64,000 bases of DNA from Mesobacillus maritimus. GTDB lineage: Bacteria > Bacillota > Bacilli > Bacillales > Cytobacillaceae. Where the stretch lies: the NCBI RefSeq assembly GCF_023715205.1, contig NZ_JAMBNR010000006.1:213815-277814 (forward strand). Direction: 5' to 3'. A program made the translations under genes and the position numbers. How positions within the stretch are numbered: the stretch's first letter is position 1; each line of letters opens with the position of its first letter. Positions 16,922 through 25,616 of this stretch are shown piece by piece. The notes below the pieces were generated by a model. That model ran no database searches. It saw only the letters and a list, made by a program, of their open reading frames with translations, and was not told the DNA's origin.

Positions 16922-18660
16922 AGTTGAGACAAAGTATAGGAGTATACCGTTGTATTTCCAAGGGAAGGGTGGAAATAAACTAAGACAACGGATGAGGTGT
17001 GTTCAATCTCACCTGTAGATAGGTATTTCGCTAGATTGAAGGACACTTCTTCCAGAACAGTGTGCTTAAGTAAATCCTTTTCAGATAAATTTCTAAGGGT
17101 AACCGGTAAAACTTCACTAGAAATTAATTCTCTATATATGCGACTTCTCTGTTCTTTGTCCATTTCGAGATTCCACCACGGTTTTCTCGGCTTTTGTTTC
17201 TTTCCTTCAAGATAGTCATATTTCATTAAGCCTTCAATAACACTAAGATTTTCGGTCATCCGAACCTTTAAGAATTGGTAGAGACGACGGAATAAATCTT
17301 CTAGTTGATGTCCAATTCGTGACCATCCTTGTTGTTCCCAATAAGCTCCGAAATCTTGAAAGAAATCAAATGGCGTTGGAAAGATCTTGGTTACTAGGTA
17401 TTCAATGGTCGTATTCATCCGATGATCATTCCAATACTTTTCAAGCACATCTTCAACTTGTTTGATGCGAATGATATCGCTAAAAGGTAAGACATTATTA
17501 CCCAGTATTTCATATGGAGAGTGATCCATGTAAATATAATCATGGTCTTTAGCTCTTAGTCTTAAGCCAGTTCCCCTAAGCATCTTTAAGAACCCAAGTT
17601 GCAGTTCCTCTGGACGCATCGCGAATACGTCATTGAAGGTCTTTTTAAAAGAATCGTAATTTTCTTCCGGAAGTCCGGCAATTAAATCTAAGTGCTGGTC
17701 AATTTTTCCGCCTTCTTTAACCATTGTTACCGTTCGCTTAAGTTTATCGAAGTTTTGTTTCCGCATGACAAGCTCATTTGTATAATCGTTTGTGGATTGA
17801 ACCCCAATTTCAAATCGGAATAAACCAGCAGGTGCATTCTTGTTAAGAAAATCAATGACCTCCGGACGCATAATATCAGCTGTTATTTCAAACTGAAATA
17901 CAGTGCCTGGTAAGTGTTCATCAATCAAAAATTGAAACATCTCCATTGCATAACTGCGGCTGATATTAAAGGTTCGATCAACAAATTTTATTGTTTTCGC
18001 ACCATTCTTCATTAAATAACGAATGTCATCCTTTACCTTATCGCGATCAAAATATCTTACCCCAACTTCAATAGAAGAAAGGCAAAATTGACAACTAAAT
18101 GGACAGCCGCGGCTTGTTTCAATATAGATAACACGCTTGGATAAATGAGGCAGATCCTCCTCAAATCGGTGCGGAGAAGGGAGGTTTTTTAAATCCAGCT
18201 TATTAGCTTGTGGATTTAATTTTATTTTACTATCAAGTCGATAGGCAATTCCCGGAACATCGGTTGCTGTTTTTTGGTCTTTTATAGACGTAAGAAGTTG
18301 TTTGAAAGTTTGTTCGCCCTCGCCAATTACAATATAGTCAAATTCGGGTACTCTCTCCATCCACTCGATATAATCGTAGGTTACCTCTGGTCCACCAACG
18401 ACAATGGTAATGGATGGGTCAATCTTTTTAATCATTTGAATAACTTTTATCGTTTCCTCGATATTCCAAATATAACAACTAAAGCCGATTACCTGAGGTT
18501 TTTTTTGAATTAGGTCGGTGACAATATTGATAATTGGATCTTTAATTGTATATTCTGCTAACTGAACATCGAATTCCGGAGCCGCATAGGCTTTTAAATA
18601 ACGAATTGCAATATTCGTATGAATATATTTTGCGTTTAATGTAGCACAGATTATGTTCAT
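16909..18660 (-). CDS. B12-binding domain radical SAM protein (DUF4080 type)
   Basis: This 583-aa protein begins with a cobalamin-binding Rossmann domain (1-130) that has VVGGPEVT and VIGEGE motifs. The radical SAM core follows, with CxxxCxxC at Cys186, Cys190 and Cys193 (RGCPFSCQFC), binding a 4Fe-4S cluster. The C-terminal 200 residues look like DUF4080. Members of this architecture methylate or rearrange unactivated carbons, but the substrate of the Bacillus group is not known to me. It is a lone gene on the minus strand with its own terminator, next to small spore-type ORFs. Confidence 0.88.
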   Translation of the reverse strand: MNIICATLNAKYIHTNIAIRYLKAYAAPEFDVQLAEYTIKDPIINIVTDLIQKKPQVIGFSCYIWNIEETIKVIQMIKKIDPSITIVVGGPEVTYDYIEWMERVPEFDYIVIGEGEQTFKQLLTSIKDQKTATDVPGIAYRLDSKIKLNPQANKLDLKNLPSPHRFEEDLPHLSKRVIYIETSRGCPFSCQFCLSSIEVGVRYFDRDKVKDDIRYLMKNGAKTIKFVDRTFNISRSYAMEMFQFLIDEHLPGTVFQFEITADIMRPEVIDFLNKNAPAGLFRFEIGVQSTNDYTNELVMRKQNFDKLKRTVTMVKEGGKIDQHLDLIAGLPEENYDSFKKTFNDVFAMRPEELQLGFLKMLRGTGLRLRAKDHDYIYMDHSPYEILGNNVLPFSDIIRIKQVEDVLEKYWNDHRMNTTIEYLVTKIFPTPFDFFQDFGAYWEQQGWSRIGHQLEDLFRRLYQFLKVRMTENLSVIEGLMKYDYLEGKKQKPRKPWWNLEMDKEQRSRIYRELISSEVLPVTLRNLSEKDLLKHTVLEEVSFNLAKYLSTGEIEHTSSVVLVYFHPSLGNTTVYSYTLSQLKPA

Positions 18661-18732
18661 ATCTTATTTCCTCCAATATTAAATACAAATACAAAAACAA
18701 TATCCCATTATACCTCATTCTAGCCTAAGAAC

Positions 18733-18763
18733 AAAGGACCCATCCTTGGTGGATAGGTCCTTT
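18733..18763 (-). terminator. Terminator of the acyltransferase gene
   Basis: AAAGGACC-ATCC / GGAT-GGTCCTTT stem just after the stop of the minus-strand gene ending at 18769. A modest T-rich tail follows. Confidence 0.75.
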
Positions 18764-18768
18764 CGTCA

Positions 18769-19812
18769 TCAATTCTCCAGTCGCCTTTTTTTGGTCGGTC
18801 GGGAAAAGGAACTTGAGCGTTTTTTATATTTGGTCAAAAGCGTTACTTTTAGTTCAATAAATGGTTGTGCAACTGCAGTAGCCAACTTACTAGAAAGAAG
18901 TAAGGTTAATAGGAACGATAGGGCAGCTAAGAGTACGATATTCTCTGTATAACTCAGGTAATGTGGCACTTCGCTTTCTCTAAAAATCCGTATAAAAAAC
19001 CCGTGGAGGAGGTACACGTACAAAGTGTTTCTCCCGAGACTCGTAAAGAAAAACTTGCTTTTCGGTACAATGGCAAGAAAACTAAAAACCATAATGGTAC
19101 TTAGAATATATAAGCCTAGGCGAATCATCATGCCGATTGTTTCCGTTGTTTCTAACGCACTATAAGACTTTGACCCGAATAACCACTGATAACTTATATC
19201 AGGGAAAGAAGAGTAAAAGATAAACGAAGCAACAAACGGTATAACAGCGATGATTCTAAATGACGGTCTAGTGAGCATCTGTACATTTTCTTTAGTTAAA
19301 TAAAAACCAAGAAGGAACATTGGAAAGAAGACAAAAGTTCTCGAAAGGCTTAAATAATTGGAAATCCAATCAAAATAACCAACACCTAAACCAATAGCCA
19401 GAGCTAGGGAAAGACCTACTGCTGGTTTTAGTCGTGAGAACCCAAACAACATTATATGCCAGAAAAATAAACTGATTAAAAACCATAGAGACCAATGTGG
19501 ATTTAATGGGTCAATCGCAATGCTCGATTCATTATATAAGAAATAATAAAAAATAGAGTAAATAAGCTGGAAAATCAGGTACGGCAAGATTAATTTCTTA
19601 GCAATTTTCTTTATATATCCTTTTTGATAAAAACCTCTCGCAAAAAAACCAGAAACTAGGATAAATGCTGGCATATGAAATGTGTAAATCACTTTATAGA
19701 GTGTATACACAATTTCATTTTCATGAATAAATGACTGTATTAAATGGCCGAACACAACAAAGAAAATTAAAATGAACTTGGCGTTATCAAAAAAGTAATC
19801 TCGTTGTTTCAT
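18769..19812 (-). CDS. Acyltransferase 3 family membrane protein (YkrP-like)
   Basis: The 347-aa integral membrane protein has about ten helices. The N-terminal block YFFDNAKFILIFFVVFGHL contains the acyltransferase-3 histidine, and YTFHMPAFILVSGFF and GRNTLYVYLLHGFF are also typical. Such enzymes O-acetylate cell-surface polysaccharides. Position (between ktrD and ogt) and size agree with B. subtilis YkrP. A basic tail (KKRSSSFSRPTKKRR) ends the protein. A purine-rich AAAAATGGAGGTTTTTAC SD region precedes the ATG. Confidence 0.85.
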   Translation of the reverse strand: MKQRDYFFDNAKFILIFFVVFGHLIQSFIHENEIVYTLYKVIYTFHMPAFILVSGFFARGFYQKGYIKKIAKKLILPYLIFQLIYSIFYYFLYNESSIAIDPLNPHWSLWFLISLFFWHIMLFGFSRLKPAVGLSLALAIGLGVGYFDWISNYLSLSRTFVFFPMFLLGFYLTKENVQMLTRPSFRIIAVIPFVASFIFYSSFPDISYQWLFGSKSYSALETTETIGMMIRLGLYILSTIMVFSFLAIVPKSKFFFTSLGRNTLYVYLLHGFFIRIFRESEVPHYLSYTENIVLLAALSFLLTLLLSSKLATAVAQPFIELKVTLLTKYKKRSSSFSRPTKKRRLEN

Positions 19813-20084
19813 GTAAAAACCTCCAAAAAATGCCCCCTGATGTCCATTTTCCCCATTGTAACTAAAATCAAACTAGTCTCATAGTAGTATAAAGATACTG
19901 TAAATCAAACGTAAGCAAACCTATATAATTGTAATCTTTTTTATCCTCAAATGAAATATGGATTTAATGGGTTTTTATGTGGTGGTGTTATATAAAAAAT
20001 GAAAACTGTTATATATATTATTGATACAGATAAAAGGCGAGTTTAGGCTATTAATTTAAAAGTGTATTAGTAAAAAATAAGAAC

Positions 20085-20100
20085 TATGATATACATCACA
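20085..20100 (+). promoter_or_regulatory. Fnr-type operator
   Basis: TATGATATACATCACA matches the Bacillus Fnr consensus TGTGA-N6-TCACA at 9 of 10 positions. Its centre (20092/20093) lies 41.5 bp before the start point implied by the -10 at 20122-20127, the standard class II activating position. It precedes the 2-oxoacid:ferredoxin oxidoreductase operon. Confidence 0.65.
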
Positions 20101-20121
20101 GCGTGAGTTTCTTGATAGGCA

Positions 20122-20127
20122 TAAAAT
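20122..20127 (+). promoter_or_regulatory. -10 element of the ferredoxin oxidoreductase operon
   Basis: TAAAAT, with predicted start near 20134. No good -35 is present, as expected for an activator-dependent promoter. The rest of the 19813-20177 gap is AT-rich and shows no ORF. Confidence 0.5.
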
Positions 20128-20177
20128 ATAGGAAGTGTATTGTAATCCTTAACATTAGTGTTAGCAAGGAGGAGAGT

Positions 20178-21191
20178 ATGTCTATTTTACCGAGAAAAAA
20201 TGAATTGGGTTTTTATGAAATTAGATTAGAGTCAATTGGTGGGTTAGGAGCGAATCTAGCAGGGAAAATGCTTGCAGAGGCAGGTGTTTTTGGGCTTGGA
20301 TTGAATGGATCAAACTTTGCTTCCTATGGTTCGGAAAAGAAAGGATCTCCTGTAAAGAGTTTCATTCGATTCTGTGAACCGGATACTGAAATTCGAGTAC
20401 ATAGCCCAATTGAAGAACCTCATGTTGTCGGTGTGTTTCATGAAGCGCTATATAAAATGGTAGATGTCGCTAGTGGACTTGGTCCAGACGGAATTATTCT
20501 TGTAAATTCAACCAGAGATTTTGATGAGATAAAAATAGATTTAAAAATGGAAAGTGGCACAATTGCAACCGTAGACGCGCTTGGAATTGCTGTAGAGGAA
20601 AAGACGAAAGTGAATACAGCAATGCTGGGTGCTTTATTTAGGGTTTGTGATTTTCTAGATCCTGAGGCAATGAAACAAGTCATCCGCAAAACATTTGAAA
20701 AGAAATATCCTCATTTAGTTGAGCCCAATTTACGTACATTTGATAAAGGATATCAGACGGTAAATTTTAAAACATATGAGAAGAATCATGAGGCGACAGG
20801 TGTCGGATTTACGCGTCCACTATCTCAATTAGGGTACTTAACCCAAGAACTAGGTGGAGTGTTAACTTCGCAGGCAAACAGTATTCAGAAGGATCTTAGT
20901 GGCTCAAGGCAGGGATTTTTACCGAAATTTGTGCAAGAAGAATGTATTCATTGTGCTGCTTGTGATACAGCATGTCCTGATTTTTGTTTTGTATGGAAAG
21001 AAGGAGAGGACAAGCGTGGCAGGAAGCAAATGTTTTTACAAGGAATTGATTATCAATATTGTAAAGGTTGTTTAAAGTGTGTAGAGGCATGTCCAACTAC
21101 AGCTTTAAGTGACCTGCGTGAAACATTAGGATATGCTGAATCACATCAAGTGAAGCAGTCATTTCCATATGTGATAGGAGGGATTTCATAA
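20178..21191 (+). CDS. 2-oxoacid:ferredoxin oxidoreductase, fused gamma-delta subunit
   Basis: This 337-aa subunit belongs to the PFOR/KFOR superfamily, which decarboxylates 2-oxoacids to acyl-CoA while reducing ferredoxin. Residues 8-200 form the gamma domain (GGLGANLAGKMLAEAG). The C-terminus is a 2x4Fe-4S ferredoxin-like delta domain with CIHCAACDTAC and CKGCLKCVEAC. The start is ATG 20178 behind AAGGAGGAGAG; the open frame back to 20103 has no SD. The stop overlaps the next ATG (TAATG). The YGSEKKG segment suggests a pyruvate-type enzyme, though the substrate is not proven. A predicted Fnr site suggests anaerobic induction. Confidence 0.88.
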   Translation: MSILPRKNELGFYEIRLESIGGLGANLAGKMLAEAGVFGLGLNGSNFASYGSEKKGSPVKSFIRFCEPDTEIRVHSPIEEPHVVGVFHEALYKMVDVASGLGPDGIILVNSTRDFDEIKIDLKMESGTIATVDALGIAVEEKTKVNTAMLGALFRVCDFLDPEAMKQVIRKTFEKKYPHLVEPNLRTFDKGYQTVNFKTYEKNHEATGVGFTRPLSQLGYLTQELGGVLTSQANSIQKDLSGSRQGFLPKFVQEECIHCAACDTACPDFCFVWKEGEDKRGRKQMFLQGIDYQYCKGCLKCVEACPTTALSDLRETLGYAESHQVKQSFPYVIGGIS

Positions 21192-23485
21192 TGGCGATTC
21201 TTGAAGGGACGTTACAAGCAACGGCTGCGGCTGAACAAGTTACCACATTTGAATCAGGAAATGAAATGGCCGCAATGGCAGCAGCTCAGATAAATTATCA
21301 TTTAATGGGGTATTTTCCAATCACTCCTTCCACAGAGGTAGCCCAGTTTTTAGATCAAATGAAATCACGTGGGGAACATGATATCAAATTAATTCCTGCT
21401 GATGGGGAACACGGTTCGGCTGGAATTTGTTATGGTGCTGCGGCGACGGGGGCACGTGTGTTCAATGCCACAAGTGCCAATGGACTAATGTATATGCTCG
21501 AACAACTACCGGTTCAGTCGGGAACTCGTTTTCCAATGGTAATGAATCTTGTGACTAGAGCGATTTCTGGTCCACTAGATATTCGAGGAGATCATTCCGA
21601 CTTATATTTTGCGCTCAATACAGGATGGGTGATTTTAACAGCCAGAACTCCACAGGCTGTTTATGATATGAACATTATGGCTTTGAAAATAGCCGAGCAT
21701 TCAGATGTCCGTTTACCAGTAATGGTAGCTTATGATGGCTTTTTTACCTCACACCAAAAGCGGAAGGTACAATATTTTAAAAATAGGGAAGTTGTTCAAC
21801 AATTTGTTGGAGAATGCCCGATTGATTATCATTTTGCACGAGATCCAAAGAACCCAGTCACCATTGGGGCTCACATGAATGGCGATGATTTAATTAATAA
21901 CCATTTTCAACAATCTGAAGCGATGTATAAAGCGGCTGATGTTTATAAACAAGTTGCTGCAGAATACGCTAAGTTATCGGGACGAAATTATCAAATTTTA
22001 GATCAATATCGTATGGATGGTGCTGAGGTAGCGTTATTTTTATTAAACTCTGCAGCTGAGTCAGCAAAGGATGTAGTTGATAAGCTACGTTTGCAAGGCA
22101 TTAAGGCGGGAGTTATTAGCCCAAATATTATTCGTCCTTTTCCAGCAGCAGAAATCCGTGAGGCACTAAAAAATGTGAAAGCGCTACTAGTTGGTGAACG
22201 AGCAGATTCCTACGGTGGTCATGGACCTAATTTAACGAACGAAGTGAAAGCAGCTCTTAAGGAGGATAGCTGGAACCAAACGGTTGTATTAAGCAGAGTA
22301 TTTGGTCTCGGCGGGAAAGATTTCTATGCAGATGATGCCGAGGCGTTTTTCCAAATGGCGATTGATGCAATGGAAAAAGGCTATGCAGAAAAGCCATTCG
22401 ACTATTATGGTCATGTACCAGGAAATCCAGAGAAACTGCTTAAGCCAGTGATTGAGCCACAACATGGAGATGTTTATCGTTCGGGGTTAATACATGTGCA
22501 AATGAATGAAGATACAGGCAAGCTTAAAGTGAAGATTCCACCGTTACGTGCTCTAACTTCAAAACCGAAAAGACTAGGTTCCGGACATGGTGCATGTCCA
22601 GGTTGTGGGATATTTGGTGGTTTGGAAACGTTCTTTAAGGGAATAGAAGGGGATGTTGTTGTCCTATACCAAACAGGTTGTGCGTATGTTACGACAACAG
22701 CATACCCATATACATCTCATAAACAGACGATGATTCATAATTTGTTCCAAAATGGCGCGGCGACTTTATCTGGTACTCTTGAAGCATTTTTAGAACTTAA
22801 GCGTCGCGGTGAAATTGAAGTAGCAAGTGACGCAACTTTCGTGATGATTACTGGTGATGGTGGAATGGACATCGGAATGGGTTCTGCTATAGGGACTGCT
22901 CTCCGAAATCATAAATTAATCATTCTTGAATATGATAATGAAGGTTATATGAATACAGGCTCACAAATGTCTTATTCCACTCCAATTGGGCATATGACTA
23001 GCACGACTAATGTAGGTAAAATGCAAAAAGGAAAAGCTTATCATCATAAAGATACAGCGCAAATTATGGCTGCTACAAATATTCCTTATGTATTTACCGG
23101 TACAGAAGCATTCCCACAGGACCTTGTCAAAAAGGCAGCAAAAGCTCAATGGTATGCCAAAAATGTAGGCATGGTATATGGAAAAATCTTAATTACGTGT
23201 CCGCTTAACTGGAAATCGGAAGACAGATTTGGCCAAACCATTGTTGAAGCCGCGGTAAACTCCAACTTCTTCCCATTATATGAAGTAGAACAAGGAGAAA
23301 CGAACATTACGTATGACCCAGAAGCAAAAAAGAAAAAAATTCCACTCACCGATTGGTTAAAGTGGATGGGAAAAACAAAGCACTTATTAAAAGAGGAAAA
23401 TAAAGACTTATTAGAAGGTTTTGAGGCTGAAGTTGAAAGAAGATGGCAACGCCTAAAAGCTAAGCATGAAAATCCGCACCTATAA
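21191..23485 (+). CDS. 2-oxoacid:ferredoxin oxidoreductase, fused alpha-beta subunit
   Basis: The 764-aa catalytic subunit. Residues 18-440 are the alpha part (ESGNEMAAMAA, YFPITPSTEV, SGPLDIRGDHSD). From about 455 the beta part binds thiamine diphosphate and an oxygen-sensitive cluster. It has CPGCG (Cys469, Cys472), Cys497, and the TPP motif GDGGMDIG (555-562) ending at Asn583. Together with the gamma-delta gene this makes a complete two-gene enzyme. Most Bacilli rely on PDH, encoded at 59-64 kb here, so this is a second route from a 2-oxoacid to acyl-CoA, probably for low oxygen. Pyruvate is the likeliest substrate; 2-oxoglutarate is the alternative. Confidence 0.88.
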   Translation: MAILEGTLQATAAAEQVTTFESGNEMAAMAAAQINYHLMGYFPITPSTEVAQFLDQMKSRGEHDIKLIPADGEHGSAGICYGAAATGARVFNATSANGLMYMLEQLPVQSGTRFPMVMNLVTRAISGPLDIRGDHSDLYFALNTGWVILTARTPQAVYDMNIMALKIAEHSDVRLPVMVAYDGFFTSHQKRKVQYFKNREVVQQFVGECPIDYHFARDPKNPVTIGAHMNGDDLINNHFQQSEAMYKAADVYKQVAAEYAKLSGRNYQILDQYRMDGAEVALFLLNSAAESAKDVVDKLRLQGIKAGVISPNIIRPFPAAEIREALKNVKALLVGERADSYGGHGPNLTNEVKAALKEDSWNQTVVLSRVFGLGGKDFYADDAEAFFQMAIDAMEKGYAEKPFDYYGHVPGNPEKLLKPVIEPQHGDVYRSGLIHVQMNEDTGKLKVKIPPLRALTSKPKRLGSGHGACPGCGIFGGLETFFKGIEGDVVVLYQTGCAYVTTTAYPYTSHKQTMIHNLFQNGAATLSGTLEAFLELKRRGEIEVASDATFVMITGDGGMDIGMGSAIGTALRNHKLIILEYDNEGYMNTGSQMSYSTPIGHMTSTTNVGKMQKGKAYHHKDTAQIMAATNIPYVFTGTEAFPQDLVKKAAKAQWYAKNVGMVYGKILITCPLNWKSEDRFGQTIVEAAVNSNFFPLYEVEQGETNITYDPEAKKKKIPLTDWLKWMGKTKHLLKEENKDLLEGFEAEVERRWQRLKAKHENPHL

Positions 23486-23498
23486 GCTTTTCTTCAAA

Positions 23499-23530
23499 CT
23501 GTAGACAATCTCGATTGGGCTTGTCTACAG
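23499..23530 (+). terminator. Terminator of the ferredoxin oxidoreductase operon
   Basis: CTGTAGACAA ... TTGTCTACAG perfect 10-bp stem followed by a T-rich stretch. The same stem with related loop (CTCGAT) recurs at 46492-46529. Confidence 0.75.
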
Positions 23531-23715
23531 ATTCTTTGTGTTTTTACAGTTGAAATACGTTGCACCACTTTATTTTCCGACGGATCCCCCCCAAGCGCAA
23601 TCATGTGTTGAATTTTCCCTAGTTCCTAGCCTAGCGTCCGCAAGCAGATTTTTGCTTTCTTCTCCTAGATTTTAAATAGAAGTGACTTGTATTAGGACAA
23701 GGATAAATTTTATAA

Positions 23716-23870
23716 GACAGATAGAGTTTTGTTAATTATAAACTGTCTTAGAAGCAAAGGTTAAGGGACAGAAAGGATTTGTGAATAAGTGAAACTGCCC
23801 CATAACGAGGCTTTGAAAGACAGAAATCAATTGGAAATAAGTAAAACTGTCTATGAACCAAGGTTTGAAA
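23716..23870 (+). repeat. Three tandem ~52-bp palindromic repeat units
   Basis: Three head-to-tail units at 23716-23766, 23767-23818 and 23819-23870. Each begins GACAGA, passes through GAATAAGTGAAACTGTCT or a variant, and ends near AGGTTTGAAA. Within a unit, AGACAG can pair with CTGTCT. Units 2 and 3 are most alike. The sequence is noncoding, inside the roughly 630-bp gap between the oxidoreductase operon and ogt. It is not a CRISPR array because there are no unique spacers. Confidence 0.7.
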
Positions 23871-24118
23871 GTAATAAGAACCTACTATTAACTCAACCTG
23901 TCTTATCACCCAGCTATAATAAAAAACCGTGCATATAATCCAATCACATTCTGATTTTCTATCATGCTAGAAAGATTAGACCGGTTCTAAGTATCAATTG
24001 TCCTTTATCAATACGCAAAAGGATCTAAATCTAACATCCAGTTGTATACCAAGGTAATCATAAGTAGCTTGCTTATTTATTGATAGCCGTTATATATTGG
24101 AAGCGGAGGATGTGTGAA
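23871..24118. other. Intergenic region upstream of ogt
   Basis: AT-rich and without an ORF. It contains a possible decayed fourth repeat trace (AACCTGTCTTATC). The ogt promoter was not assigned. Confidence 0.35.
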
Positions 24119-24631
24119 ATGAGAACATTTACGAAGATTGAATCTGAAGTTGGAGAGTTTTATTTGGTCGCTCAGAATAAGAAACTCCAGGCCATTCATA
24201 TAGGTGAGGAGGACTTTCTTCGCATCGAAGAGGTTGCTTCATTGAAAGAGGATCCTAATGATGAGCTACTTGTCGAATGTAAAAGACAGCTAAGACAGTA
24301 TTTCGCTGGAGAAAGAACAACATTCAACCTGCCAATTGCGCAAACTGGTACTGAGTTTCAAATAAGTGTATGGAATAGTTTATTGGAAATTCCATTTGGT
24401 GCTACGAAAAGTTATCAGGAGGTTGCCAACATGATTGGGAGGCCCAAAGCGGTTAGGGCTGTCGGACAAGCGAATAAAGCCAATAAATTTCCTATTATCG
24501 TTCCTTGTCACCGAGTAATCGGGAAAAATCAAACCTTGACAGGTTATGCTGGTTCGAGGGTTGAAATAAAAGATTGGTTACTCAAGATTGAGGGAGCAGC
24601 CTTTAAACATAATGGAAACAAAGAGAACTAA
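24119..24631 (+). CDS. ogt: Methylated-DNA--protein-cysteine methyltransferase
   Basis: This suicide enzyme transfers the methyl group from O6-methylguanine (and O4-methylthymine) to its own cysteine. The start is ATG 24119, nine nt after GGAGG, giving 170 aa; two upstream in-frame ATGs are poorly spaced. The active site PCHRVIG has Cys130. The wing and arginine-finger region is GRPKAVRAVGQANKAN, with the asparagine hinge before it. Its position after the acyltransferase gene agrees with B. subtilis, although kinE of that organism is missing here. Monocistronic. Confidence 0.93.
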   Translation: MRTFTKIESEVGEFYLVAQNKKLQAIHIGEEDFLRIEEVASLKEDPNDELLVECKRQLRQYFAGERTTFNLPIAQTGTEFQISVWNSLLEIPFGATKSYQEVANMIGRPKAVRAVGQANKANKFPIIVPCHRVIGKNQTLTGYAGSRVEIKDWLLKIEGAAFKHNGNKEN

Positions 24632-24643
24632 TAGCATTTTTTA

Positions 24644-24680
24644 GTAAGCACTTTGTTAAAAAGGTGCTTATTATTTTTAT
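24644..24680 (+). terminator. Terminator of ogt
   Basis: TAAGCAC / GTGCTTA stem followed by TTATTTTTA. Confidence 0.65.
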
Positions 24681-24799
24681 ATAGCTAAGTAGATTAATAG
24701 CACTATTTGTGTGATAATTTACCATATTTTTCAATTTGAGAGAGAGATCGGGTTGTAGGGCATTTTGTCAGATTACTAGTTTTTTTAATGTTGGAAAGA

Positions 24800-24806
24800 T
24801 GTCGAA
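24800..24806 (+). promoter_or_regulatory. Possible Spo0A box upstream of spo0E
   Basis: TGTCGAA is a perfect 0A-box heptamer 140 bp before the spo0E start. Such a short motif occurs by chance in a window this size, so the support is mainly contextual: Spo0E acts on Spo0A~P. The rest of the 24632-24945 gap shows no ORF. Confidence 0.25.
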
Positions 24807-24945
24807 GGACAATTATTATTTAAGAAAAATGTCTATTTTTGCGAATCTATTTACATTGATTTAATTTTCTGTAATACTGCTTTAGTAAGTAGATCATTCT
24901 ATCAATAGAGTGAAGGGAAAGGGATTGGACTAGGGGGAGTGGCAG

Positions 24946-25200
24946 GTGCGCGAAAAAAATAATCCTTTACTTGTGCAAATTCAGACAAAAAAAGAAGAGA
25001 TGTTTGCCTGTGCACGTGAGACTGGATTTAATAGTTTAGAAACGATTGCTTGTAGTCAGGAACTAGATCAGCTAATTTATGAATACCAACTATCTATGCA
25101 GAACATCCTTCCTGAAAAATCAAAGGAAAAAATTCATTTTCGAAACCTTTTTTGGTTTTTTCAAAACCCAAAACAAGCGGCAGGACATTTTGATTCCTGA
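24946..25200 (+). CDS. spo0E: Spo0E-family aspartyl-phosphate phosphatase
   Basis: Small helical-hairpin phosphatases of this family dephosphorylate Spo0A~P and hold back sporulation. The 84-aa product (B. subtilis Spo0E is about 85 aa) has the family core: basic/acidic first helix IQTKKEEMFACARETG, then SQELDQLIYEYQ (SQELD signature near residues 37-41). The start is GTG 24946, behind GGGGGAG. The tail is aromatic-rich (HFRNLFWFFQNP). Its place between ogt and clpE fits the spo0E locus of B. subtilis. The flagellar motor genes found there are absent. Confidence 0.85.
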   Translation: MREKNNPLLVQIQTKKEEMFACARETGFNSLETIACSQELDQLIYEYQLSMQNILPEKSKEKIHFRNLFWFFQNPKQAAGHFDS

Positions 25201-25230
25201 AAAATAGAAAACAGTTAATAGTTTATCCTT

Positions 25231-25266
25231 AACCACTGACCAGTTGTCGGTGGTTATTTTGTTTTT
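25231..25266 (+). terminator. Terminator of spo0E
   Basis: AACCACTGAC / GTCGGTGGTT imperfect stem, then ATTTTGTTTTT. Confidence 0.75.
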
Positions 25267-25405
25267 ACCCAGTATTACAACACTTAAAACCTAAAATTTA
25301 TCATTATGTGAAATATTCTTGATGAAAGTGATAGGAAGCTCTTTCTATCATCCCCTGTGATAAGAGTCACTACGTTTCGGAATGTAACAATTTATACTTT
25401 AGGTA

Positions 25406-25582
25406 GGCTCTTTTCTCAAACATTGTTGCTTATTTAAAAGAAAATATAGAATGATTTAGCAATGATTCCATTCCAAAGCCGTTTATAAGAAGGATAAAGA
25501 GCTTACAAACTAAGTAGTACCACAGAGAAAAGCTTATTTCGCGTCAACATTGTTGGCTTTAGGATTTTAACGAAAAACAGCC
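25406..25582 (+). repeat. Dispersed MITE-like repeat, copy C (complete)
   Basis: The best-preserved copy together with A. It starts GGCTCTTTTCTCAAACATTG and ends GATTTTAACGAAAAACAGCC. It shares the middle blocks TATAGAATGATTT and CATTCCAAAGCC with copies A and F, plus GCTTACAAACTAAGTAGTACC. Flanks TTTAGGTA and TTTAAGTA match at 7 of 8 positions, a plausible target duplication. It ends 34 bp before the hemerythrin gene. Confidence 0.8.
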
Positions 25583-25616
25583 TTTAAGTAAAATAATAAA
25601 AAAGGGGAATTGCATT

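Noticed and set aside
23716..23870. CRISPR array
   Set aside because: Units are contiguous and about 52 bp, with no unique spacers and no cas genes nearby.
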